Shown here one piece after another: positions 9,424-18,707 of a DNA stretch of 64,000 nt. A program made the translations under genes and the position numbers. Every line of letters begins with the position of its first letter. Position 1 is the first letter of the stretch. Under the pieces are notes generated by a model that saw nothing but the letters and a program-made list of their open reading frames with translations, did no database searches and was not told the DNA's origin. The stretch is from NCBI GenBank assembly GCA_019096065.1, contig JAGUCH010000006.1, forward strand, positions 6,592,001 to 6,656,000. The letters run 5' to 3'. The DNA is from Paracyclopina nana (Eukaryota; Arthropoda; Copepoda; Cyclopoida; Cyclopettidae).

Positions 9424-10337
9424 GGTGGTCTACGATTCAACAATGAAGTGAGTTGTGATTACTGTTAACTGAGGGAAAGCCCGAAAGGAACTGATGGCTA
9501 TTCCCCACCAGCGCGGTCTTATATATCCGCCAACGCGCTCGCAGGTCACTGCAGAGGGTTGTGGCGTGACATTTATTGATTGTTTACTGACCACCGAAAA
9601 TGCCACGCTGGTGTCACATTTCTCATTATCGTTTATTTGACCGTGACCCGCACGTGGTGACCAGCTTTAGCTTCAGTGGAATCCTGATAGCTCGCAGCTG
9701 TTGATCCGCTACCGGTCATGTGGTCACCACGTGGTCATGAGCTTCTATCCTCCTTCTCCACCCCTTTATTTGTACATTGTCATGGGGTGGCCGGCTCCAG
9801 CATTCACTGAAATCCAAATGATTTGCGACTGGTGTTAGCAGCCCCGACCATTCGGCCATTGTCCCCCCATAACAATTACTATTTGATCACCTGCAGTTGG
9901 AATTTGCCCGTGAGTTGACCGGCCCTAGCTTAACTAGGATCTACAATGATTTGCACCAGCGTTGGCCGGGCTGACCATTCGGCCGCTGGCTCTCACGGAC
10001 AATCCCTTTGATTGTTATTTGATAGCTTTTTGATTGTTTGCAGCTGCAGCTATTGCAGAGTGATCTTTGCCCTTTTGCTCTGGTCTGAGCTTTACATTTT
10101 TACATTTTTAGCCACCACTATTTTACTTTTTATAGTCAACTGCCTTTTATGCTTTCAGCATTAATCTCTCTTTACTTCGTGGCTTGCACGTAGGTTCATG
10201 TTCTGGCAGTTGACTCGAGCATGATATTATTTATTATTTGAGCAGCACTATTATCCCTTTTATACTTATCGTGTATACTTAGCACTTATAGCTTCCGGCA
10301 GGATGTACTTAATGGGTAGTGGAGTGATGAAATCACA
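9424..10337 (-). other. Retrotransposon 5' leader
   Basis: About 930 nt of untranslated leader between the primer-binding site and the gag ATG, presumably with packaging and dimerisation signals. It contains two related segments of about 130 bp (around 9780-9870 and 9910-10000), sharing words such as AATGATTTGC and GACCATTCGGCC. No reading frame of note. Confidence 0.7.
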
Positions 10338-10356
10338 GGTCCAACGACCCGCGCCA
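10338..10356 (-). other. Primer-binding site (putative)
   Basis: Two bases after the 5' LTR the minus strand reads TGGCGCGGGTCGTTGGACC. It starts with the TGG that pairs with a tRNA CCA tail. I could not match the rest to a particular tRNA with confidence. Confidence 0.6.
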
Positions 10357-10358
10357 TC

Positions 10359-10603
10359 TGTAGTAGGTCGAGATATACTACTGTGACTTATCAAGCCACT
10401 ACTCGTATCTAGGCTACGTCAAGCGGGGACGGGCCTGGAGGCTAGCAGAGGTCAGTCTTTGGGCCGCAGACAACACGTGTCAATGCGGTGAATTTATTTC
10501 CTTTACTGATGATCACACTATACTACTCGTTATACTACCGCGCGCCCGAGGCGAGCGCGCGCAGCGAGCGGTCGACCCGTAGGCCGACACGCTCCCTGCT
10601 ACA
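10359..10603 (-). repeat. 5' LTR (245 bp)
   Basis: Promoter-side LTR of the element on the minus strand, identical to 1356-1600. It has the same initiator-like TCAGTA and AATAAA. The target duplication CAGT follows at 10604-10607. Confidence 0.95.
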
Positions 10604-11831
10604 CAGTCTACTTAGCCATCTAAGATTTACAGGATAACATAATTTATCTGGAATTAAGCAGGCTCCTCTGATGGCATACTTTTGATTCTTTAATTCTCAC
10701 CAAGGCTCTTTAAGGCTATTTGGCATTTTTGCATCTTTTGGCTGATTTCTAGTGCGAAATGCTTGTTGCCTTTTTTGCGGTTGGGCATTGAGGAATGCGA
10801 TGATTGCATGGCTCGTGTACATTTTTGACACACAAAGATCGTTTGGCTCGCCATTGATTTGGAGAGGGGAAAAAGATCACCCAGTTTTTTCGTTGTCGTC
10901 GTCTCCAAATGTCAAACTGCTGCTGCTGCGATCGTGGCTTAAGATAAATCTGTCAGGAATTTCATTGGATCGGCCCCAAAAAACGCTTCACGATTCCGCT
11001 CAGCTGAACTTTAATACTTCGTTGCTTGAGAGCCAATTAAAGAAAGACCCGTACGCTCGTTAACGAGGACATTTGACATCAAACGAGAGCTCGTTCCACT
11101 CTGGGGCAAACTGGACCAAAAACAACAATCGCGTATTTCAAACTTGGCCAAAAGCTAGCCTTATTATAAGAAATTCTGAGAGTTTTGAAAGGCAATGAGA
11201 GGATTTTAAGTTGTGCTTGGAGGTTTGAAAACCCGAATTGAATTTTTGGAAAGCCTTCTAAAAGACTTTTGTGCATTTTTCATTGGCGTAGCCCCCTCTG
11301 TGCACACTTATGGACAAAAGGTCAAAAAAAGATCTTTGAAAAACCTGGAGGATCCAATTAGGGAAAAAAAAATGCATTTTCTACGTTTGGTCGCATAACG
11401 ACTGCTGTCATCATTTGAAATGAAGACATGGCTTTTTGTGGAAAATCAGCCCAAGCTGGTCAGCTCATTTGAGATGCTTTTGCGTCCAGTGGAAGTAATC
11501 GTGTGATTCATAAATGTATAATCTTATTATGCTTTGTTTGCTCATTTTTGACGGTTCTGGCACGTGATCGAATCCTGATGAATGTCTGCTCTCGGTGATA
11601 AGCTTGGTCGTTTGCGGGGATCAAGTCAACAAATCCCTTAACTTGACTCTTCTGATTTCCATACCATGTTTCCCATGAGTGAAGATAATCCCAAATGATA
11701 TCAACAGCGACGATGATGATATTTTTCTCACGCGGCGATGCTCTAATCCCTGTATCATTTGCACTAGGTCTTAAATTGAGCCAAAAGTGCTTTCATTTCG
11801 GATCCTTATTACAAACGGACTAGAATGTGCA
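10604..11831. other. Intergenic, no gene seen
   Basis: About 1.2 kb of AT-rich DNA between the retrotransposon's 5' LTR and the 3' end of the GATA gene. Short open frames on both strands overlap one another and show no recognisable motif. Confidence 0.6.
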
Positions 11832-11837
11832 TTTATT
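11832..11837 (-). terminator. Polyadenylation signal of the GATA gene
   Basis: AATAAA on the minus strand, about 95 nt after the GATA stop codon. Confidence 0.6.
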
Positions 11838-11931
11838 TTAATATTGAGCAGAAACAAAAAATGTTTGAATGGATTGATCACAGCCTTGTACACGCGTATT
11901 TTTACAATTGCACACAAAATCAAATTAATGT

Positions 11932-13770
11932 TTAAGCTGATGCTGAGAAGGGGGCCAATCCCGCATAGTTGAAGTTGGGGTACTGGTTGGTGTAGTAGCT
12001 GTAGCCAGAGCTGCCAGACATACCGCTCCAATAGGAGCCGGCTGAGCTGCGAAAAAAGTCCGTCATGTCTCCTCCGCTTGCGTTGGGAGCCAAGCTGCTG
12101 CTGCTGCCAGAGGCTGCCAGTTTGGCCAGGCTCTTCTTGGCCTTTGCAGCCAATTTTCTGTTCCTCGTCTGGATGCCGTCCTTCTTGAGCGTTATCGGTC
12201 TGGCCACCTGAAATTATTTATGATGAATTAGGAGCCAAGATCTCTCATTAACGCCACAATCCCTGCGGGCACTTTTGGCACGTGATATCACAAAGGCCAG
12301 CTAATTATGATGATGACGAAATTGACCCACTTCTCTTTAAGCTTGAAATGACTGAAAATTAGGCTGGTTTAGCAGTAGCATTTTTGAGATCTGATAAGAC
12401 AAATATATAAGCTTGTCTCTCGTGATTATGAGCCCTCGTCTAGACAATTGGCGCGTGGTCAAATGTCCCATTAGCGCGACATTGAGGTGGCAAAAAGTGT
12501 CACCCACAACAGCCAGCAGCACTGCATGGGGCTCTTAGCTCCACTAATTAGCATTATTTAGCTAAATACGTAGCCAAGTAGCAGCTTGATAATAAAAGTA
12601 TTGCATACTGATGCTTATCACTCAACCAGCCAGCTATCTCAAATTAGCCCAACCGCTCCAATTTGAAGTAGACTTACGTTGTGCAATTTGTGGTACAAAC
12701 CACAGGCGTTGCACACTGGTTCACCACTGTGGTTCCTGCGCCACAAGGTGGTTGTGGTGGTTTTGCAGTTGGCGCAAACCGTTCCTTCTCTCCGCGTGGT
12801 GGTCTAAACAATCATCATGTTAATTAAAAATACATATAATTTGGTGCTCTATACTCACGAGCTTCCGCTTGGGCTTGATCAAAGGCCGGTTTTGGCCGTT
12901 CATCTTGTAGTAAAGGCCACAGGCATTGCACAAGTAATGGCCGTTGCCGTCTCGCCTCCAGAGCGGAGTGGAAGTGGCGCCACAGTTCACGCATTCGCGG
13001 CCCTCTGCAAGAAAAGGCCAGCAAATTAGCGAAATTTTCACACAAAAAGGTCAAAAATCACCACCACCCCCACAAAAGGCCTCTATTTTTTCCCATCTAC
13101 TTTTTGTGAAGCTTACCAGTGTTACCAGTGCTACTTTTGGCGCACTTAACAGTTGTGGTGGGCGTGTAATACGAAAAAGCGGGCGTGGCCATCGCGGAAG
13201 ATGAGGAGGAGGAGTGGGAGGAGGGGCTGTGTGTACCTTCAGCTGGGCGTTGCCGTTCGCCGCCGAGTGCGCCGCCCATCATCAAATAACTGTCCTCAGC
13301 AGCAGCAGCCTTCACATCTTTGGGGGGCGTGGGCGGGTAGCCGTAGGCGTGGTGCGACGGCGACGACGGGCTGGAGGGCGTGGCCTCTTCGTACTGCTGC
13401 CGCAGCGGCGGCGGCGAGGGCGCGGAGCCCGACGAGGTGGGCGTGACCGTTGTGGGGGGCGGAACGGAGGCGCCTCCCGCCGCCGCCGCCGCCCACATCG
13501 AGTGCAGGGGCGTGTAGAAGGAGGAGGGCGTGGCCATCATTTCGCGGCCTGCAACGGCAATTAAAATTAAATAACGTCATGAATAATATAATTTGAGTGT
13601 TTCTTGTTACCGTGCTGGTGGTATTGGTGGTAGCCCTGCATTTGCGTGAAGTAGTTGGCTTTGAAATAATCCGCCGTGGCGTAGTCACTCATAGCGGCCT
13701 CATTGTTTATCTGCTGCTGCTGATTGTTGTTGTACCAGAAATCTGAGGCTGAATTGGCCATGACAACCAT
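11932..13770 (-). CDS. GATA-family transcription factor, GATA1/2/3 (grain) class
   Basis: Five exons by GT/AG and frame: 13770-13611, 13548-13117, 13004-12859, 12803-12678 and 12207-11932, giving 379 residues (376 from the second ATG at 13761). It is a nuclear factor that binds WGATAR sites. The N-terminal half is rich in Gln, Ser, Pro and Ala, with the activation-domain look of the family. Zinc finger 1 (residues 202-226) is CVNC-x17-CNAC and ends in the LIKPKRKL linker. Finger 2 (256-280) is CANC-x17-CNAC and is followed by the basic arm [16 protein letters not shown]. Each finger has its own exon, as is usual in the family. NRPLIKPKR after finger 1 and TRNRK after finger 2 are GATA1/2/3 features; the GATA4/5/6 class has KPQRR and TRKRK. 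Orthology to Drosophila grain is therefore likely but needs a tree. No disabling change seen. Confidence 0.92.
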
Positions 13771-13797
13771 AATTGTTATCAGTTGAACTTGAACTGA
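13764..13797 (-). promoter_or_regulatory. Predicted Inr + DPE core promoter of the GATA gene
   Basis: An initiator TCAGTTC lies at 13797-13791. Taking its A (13795) as +1, positions +28 to +33 read GGTTGT, a full match to the DPE consensus RGWYVT at the strict spacing DPE needs. There is no TATA box at -30. This would give a 25-nt 5' UTR, with the DPE overlapping the first codons. The alternative is an upstream start within the GC-rich stretch 13825-13970. Confidence 0.45.
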
Positions 13798-16087
13798 GCT
13801 GGAGAAATTTGGCTGATTTTACTGCTGCTGCTGCGCCGTCGCAAGAAGTCCGCGCCGTTCACTACGCCGCTCTCGAGCGGATCGTCGCAACTTTTGAGCG
13901 GCGCTTCGAGCGGCGAAACGCCAGCAACAGCTGAGACGCGAACGGCGCCGCCACTTTCAGGCCCTGCTCACCTGAATAATCTGACTATTTACAAAAGTAT
14001 GAGTTTTTTTGGTTTTTAAGTACCTTTCTTTGCAGTTTTTAGGGCAAAGAAAAAGATTACGTAATCACGGAATGCACTGGCTTAGCGTAACTCGTGAGTT
14101 GAGGTATCGCTTTTTCCGGATCAGACTCGAAGCGTCAAAAAGTTGGAAAACTTGTGGATGACAATCTTGGAAGCATTTTTCATTGGTGGCAGAGATTACG
14201 TCAGAAAGACGGCTGAATTTGGGTATGGAATAGCAAATACATCGAAACGATAATAAATGGAGTTTTTCTTGTCGATCAGATACCTTTAGGATCACATAAC
14301 TCATAGACTGACTTTTGTGTAACCTCAGATGACTTTGATTATACCACAAAAAAAAAAAAAAAAAAATGAAATCTACAAAAAAGAGGGAATAGTTATAGAA
14401 ATGGCGCCGCACAAAAGAATGTTTGCCCACAACTGCAGCATCGACAAACAATCAAATCACTTCTACTTTCCAGGTGCAGAATTTGGACATTTTTTTTTAT
14501 TATCATCATGTCCCTTTATGTTCGGAAGCTTGACAAGTGTTCCACTTCTTTATTTGACCTTTTTGCATTGTCGGTGGCAAAAAATGGCAACAATTCCTCG
14601 CATCATCAGTTGAAAGGATATGATGGGAAATAGATTTTTGAAATATAGACTGAGTATCGATCAAAAGTAGAATGCTCATTGAAATGCAAACAAGATTTTT
14701 GGGTTTATAACAAATGATGCGAGTACACGTGTCCCCGCACAATGGGAAAAGGCTGAGAAATGGCGCGTGATAAATGAGCGGTCGATTACTTTCTCAGCAA
14801 AATTATTGTCAACGCTGAGTCAGCTGACGAAGCAGGCGAAGGGGCGCGCAGCCAACATCGACAAGCCTCGAAATTCTCCTCGAATCTATTCTTCATGCTA
14901 TATTTATTTTAGCCAACTTAGGTTCGCCTCCTTATTATGACCATTAATTATAATGCGAAAATTATAACACAAAACAACAGCTAAAAAAGGTTAAAAATAT
15001 TAAATGGCCTCATCAAGAATTGCCTAGAATGGCCATTTGCGGCCTTTTTAGACTGTGAAAATAGCGAAAAAATGCAAAAAATGGCCAACTTTTTGTAATA
15101 TAAAGCATTTATCGCAGTGCTAATATCAAAAACATGTTCCTTCCACCTTCGAAAGCTATTAAAAATGCATGGAAATGTTGAAAAAGTTGTCGATCTTTGT
15201 TTGACTAGATCTAAATCCAGCGCCCCGCACTGCGTATATAGAGCAGATCTGATTGAGCGCGGCTATTTCTGATGGCGAGCATATTTCCATGTGTCACTGG
15301 AACAAATTATGACTCAATAAAGTGAAATCAGAAAACGAGGAGCAGCGTGAGAAATTGCAAAATCAAAACAGCCTTTTATATTCCTAGCGAGTGAGTAGTG
15401 AGTAATGGGCATACTTTTCGATCTTTCACGGCGGAAAATCGCTTTTTTGTCTCATATATTTGTCACTTGCACCCTCGGCTTTGACGACAAATGAGAGGGG
15501 CTGGAAATTCATTCATTCGGCGAAAATGTTTCAATTCCTCCGCGGGGAAATGATTCGCATTCCTTTTGCTGCCATGCACACAAATAATAATTAACAGCAG
15601 GCTTGAAAAGCAGTCAGAAATCTGGTCAACTCGAAAGCAGTACATTTTTAAAATAAATAATTTTTAAAAAATCACTAGTGTGTAATTTGGCTCTCTGCTT
15701 TTGTTTACTTTGATTGAAGCATGAAGCAGGATGAACCGGGTTCGAATTTCTCCCAAGAATTCCCATAGAAGGAATTCCAAAGGGCGAAAAAGAAGCAGCC
15801 AGTTATTAGAAGAATTCGCACCGCGCTGCTTTGAATTTGTCTTGGCTTGAGTTACTACAGCAGTAATTCAATCACAGCTTTTCCTCGATTTGAATTTCTG
15901 CCCAATTCTGCTCTGCTTCAACCGATTTTCTTCTTCCAAGCGGAAACTTTTTGCTCTTCAAGATGAGCCTCATCATCGTCATTGTTAGCTGGGCTGATGC
16001 ACACGGCCACTGCGGGGCATTCAGCCCCACCAAAAAGCTCAATTTTGAAACACAATGCAATGAAGTGCAAATTAAGAAATACCAATC
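13798..16087. other. Upstream region of the GATA gene
   Basis: 13825-13970 is a GC- and CpG-rich island of repeated CGCTCGAGCGGC-like words, unlike the AT-rich rest; it may be promoter-proximal or a 5' UTR. Around 13971 the minus strand has CAG followed by GTGAGC, a possible 5' UTR splice donor. A run of about 18 A lies at 14347-14366. No gene recognised up to 16087. Confidence 0.5.
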
Positions 16088-16123
16088 AAGTTCTTAAAAT
16101 ATAATTTAAGTTCTTGAAATATA
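16088..16123 (+). repeat. 20-bp satellite, left of the 10.9-kb insert
   Basis: About 1.7 copies of a 20-bp unit of the type AAGTTCTTAAAATATAATTT, ending in TA at 16122-16123. The same unit resumes at 27134 in the same phase (see the insertion finding). Confidence 0.7.
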
Positions 16124-16239
16124 GGATTATACACCTCTAGGCTGGAGGATAACACGAATTATTTTTTAGTGTCAAGTGACAGATCACGAGACACTAAAAA
16201 ATAATGAGTGTTATCCGACAGCCTAGAGGTGTATAATCC
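16124..16239. mobile_element. 116-bp near-perfect palindromic MITE
   Basis: The arms start GGATTATACACCTCTAGGCT and pair almost perfectly across a small loop, giving a long foldback. TA lies on both sides (16122-16123 and 16240-16241), as for a TA-targeting (Tc1/mariner-like) MITE. It sits in the very TA that borders the larger insert. No coding capacity. Confidence 0.7.
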
Positions 16240-16241
16240 TA

Positions 16242-16254
16242 TTACTATTAGCTG
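16242..16254 (+). repeat. Left 13-bp TIR of the 10.9-kb element
   Basis: TTACTATTAGCTG, preceded by TA. The match to the right end breaks off sharply at 16255. Confidence 0.65.
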
Positions 16255-16470
16255 CCCCCTATATTTCATCATTCTCACTTAAGTTCATTTTGATGGGGTG
16301 TCTAGTCTAATTTCTGCAAGAATGTTGCCTTAAATTTCTTGCTCTGCTTTTGTGTCAGCAATTATGTGCATAGCTCTCATCGCGTATTCTCAGCTCAACT
16401 TGTGCTCCTACTGCTCTGCTACAGCTGCCTTCCACGTTTCACTTTTTTTGCATTCAAAAATTCTAAGAAG

Positions 16471-16935
16471 ATGCCTTTTCACGTTGAAGTTGATGAGGGA
16501 GAAATTGACGAAATGGTGCTAACAAGTGGGCGCTGCTCCTCGACCTTAAGAAGTAAGGCTACCGTGGAAAAATGTTTTGCCAAATTTGCTCACGAAAGCG
16601 GATTTTCAACCCTGGAGGCTCTTATAAAGAAGAAAGATGAGCTTGAGTCCCTGTTGATCAAGTATTTTCATTCCATGAGAGTTAAGGCAACAAAAGAAGT
16701 CCCAAAAAAGAACACAGTGGAGCTTCATAAGAGTCACATCAAGATGCTGTTGCTTCAAAAGTCTGAGGGGGAGCTGGACATTGGAAATTGTGGCACTTTT
16801 TCTAAGTTTTGCGCCTTCATGAAGACTTACTTTGTAAGTTTGAAAAAGCTAGGCAAGTCTGACACAAGTCATAGGCCTGAAATCCCAGCTACATCTCTAG
16901 AGAGGACCCAACTAGGAAAATTTTTTAGATGCTAG
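16471..16935 (+). pseudogene. Crypton-type tyrosine recombinase, N-terminal exon
   Basis: From the methionine at 16471 the frame reads 154 residues. The open frame begins further upstream at 16339, but that part is hydrophobic and unlike the family, so I place the start at 16471. The layout matches the N-terminal DNA-binding (SAM-like) half of Crypton/DUF3504 recombinases. A helical segment on LIKYFHSMR is followed by HKSHIKMLLLQKSEGELDI, and then by LKKLGKSDTSHRPEIPATSL, which corresponds to the usual GKG...H-P-I linker before the catalytic domain. It stops at LGKFFRC, about where the exon at 25744 takes over (SGIYEFLSIL). I see no clean in-frame GT donor near this end. The join is therefore uncertain and the gene may be damaged. 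Confidence 0.5.
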
Positions 16936-17377
16936 GCAAGGTTACGCGATGTGACTTCAAGTTTTCGCCACTACATGTGCATGTCAGAAACCATATACGT
17001 GACATGTACAAGTTTTTGATCGTATTTCTAGGTTTTGGTTTGTAGCTGATTTTTCATCTTCATGATTAAGACAGATTTGCTAACATGTGTTTGTCGCAGA
17101 AAAATGTTGTAAACTTGTAGGTTTCATTCACATGACTACGCCAAATTTCTTTTTTTTTCAGGGGCAAGTTTTCAATATGAAATCTGACCCCACTTCTCCT
17201 TTTTGAAATGTCTCACCTTGACTACAAGTAAGTGTTGGCCTTTGGTCGACTTAGACAAAAAAGTTAGATAAATGTTGTGCAAAAGTTATGCTCATTTACA
17301 TTTCCATCCATAGTGTACGCCTTAATTAAATTTGTGACAGCTATCTATTTTTTTAGATTTTCTGATTTTCTGATTTT

Positions 17378-18046
17378 CTTCACAAGTGAGTAAAGCATTG
17401 CGCAGCGGCAGTTTTAGGGCACAGCTTATCTTTTCAGTGAATGAAACTTTCTTATATAGCCTCCCATATTTTGGTTTGTTTATTTGAAATTCGACCAATT
17501 TGTGATATTCACCATGTTTTGCATCAATTATTTCGATCTATCAAACCCTTTTTTGAGCAATTTTTAGTTTTTGTTTTGAGATTGGGCATTTTCTTCACAA
17601 GTGAGTGGAGCATTGCGTCGCGGTAGTTTTAGGGCACAGCTTATCTTTTCAGTGAATGAAACTTTCTTATATAGCCTCCCATATTTTGGTTTGTTTATTT
17701 GAAATTCGACCAATTTGTGATATTCAGCATGTTTTGCATCAATTAATTCGATCTATCAAACTCTTTTTTGTGCAATTTTTAGTTCTTGTTTTTAAGATCG
17801 AGCATTTTCTTCACAAGTGAGATGAGCATTGCGTTACGGCAGTTTTAGGGCACAGCTTATCTTTTCAGTGAATGAAAACTTTCTTAGCCTCCCATATTTT
17901 GGTTTGTTTACTTGAAATTCGACCAATTTGTGATATTCACCATGTTTTGCATCAATTATTTTGATCTATCTTTCCCTCTTCCGTACAATGTTTGGTTTTG
18001 GTTTCTAGATCGAGCTTTTTCTTCACAAGTGAGATGAGCATTGCGT
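17378..18046 (+). repeat. Tandem repeat, about 215-bp unit, 3.1 copies
   Basis: Copies start with CTTCACAAGTGAG at 17378, 17593, 17809 and 18021. Each contains the shared words AGTTTTAGGGCACAGCTTAT and GAAATTCGACCAATTTGTGA. They lie inside the 10.9-kb element, between the recombinase exon and the transposase gene. Confidence 0.85.
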
Positions 18047-18065
18047 TTCAGCTCATTCCATCACT

Positions 18066-18366
18066 AGATGCAGCGCCCTCAACCTCACCAATGGAGCGAC
18101 CTTGACCTCGCTAATGCAGCGACCTCAACCTTGAAAATGTGGCGACCTCAACCTCAAAAATACAGCGGCCTTGACCTCGGAAATGCGGCGACCTCAACCT
18201 TGCAAAGGTGGCAGCCTTGACCTCGCAAATGCAATGGCCTTGACCTTGCAAATGTGGCGACCTCGACCTCGAAAATGCGGCGACAATGACCTCGCCAATT
18301 CGGCGATCTTGACCTCTCAAATACAGAGTCCTCGGCCTCGCAAATGTGGCGACCTCAATTCACGCC
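18066..18366 (+). repeat. Tandem repeat, 23-bp unit, about 13 copies
   Basis: Degenerate units of the type GCGACCTCGACCTCGAAAATG. GC-rich compared with its surroundings. It follows the 215-bp repeats directly. Confidence 0.85.
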
Positions 18367-18550
18367 AATGCAATGCATTTTTACTTCATGATTACTGAGG
18401 ACTTTTGGTGAGGAGGCCTGAGTGCCAATTTTGCATAGGCGAGCGTGTAGAAATGCAACTCGCATAGAGATTTCTACTGTAACTGAAATTGCTATGATGT
18501 GACACATGTAATATAAAATACACAATGTTTTTACATATTCATCATGTTTT

Positions 18551-18556
18551 TTTATT
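18551..18556 (-). terminator. Polyadenylation signal of the transposase gene
   Basis: AATAAA on the minus strand, about 150 nt past the transposase stop at 18708. Confidence 0.55.
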
Positions 18557-18707
18557 CGCTATAACATGAAAACGAGGTTGATTCCACTGATTGGGCCTTA
18601 GTGGCCAAAAAAAGCATCACTGTCATGCATTGCTGCTCTCGACAGTTAGCCAATCACTACAATTTAAATCATGTTTTCACAAAGTAATGGCAAGAATTGC
18701 ATACATC

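Larger units (their letters stand above)
1356..10603 (-). mobile_element. Complete Ty3/gypsy LTR retrotransposon with env-like gene
   Basis: A 9,248-bp element read on the minus strand. Two identical 245-bp direct repeats (1356-1600 and 10359-10603), each TG...CA on either strand, enclose gag (8373-9423), pol (4132-8358) and an env-like gene (1619-3943). CAGT lies immediately outside both ends (1352-1355 and 10604-10607), which is a 4-bp target duplication. A putative primer-binding site follows the 5' LTR by two bases and a short purine tract precedes the 3' LTR. The domain order protease, reverse transcriptase, RNase H, integrase places it in Ty3/gypsy (Metaviridae). Identical LTRs mean a recent insertion. 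The base composition is clearly more GC-rich than the surrounding DNA. The clade within Ty3/gypsy was not resolved. Confidence 0.95.

Noticed and set aside
13153..13564. Plus-strand arginine-rich frames opposite the GATA exon 2
   Set aside because: Antisense of a Ser/Pro/Ala-rich coding exon; composition artefact.
18111..18398. Frames through the 23-bp repeats
   Set aside because: Repeat-driven; translations are simple permutations of the repeat unit.
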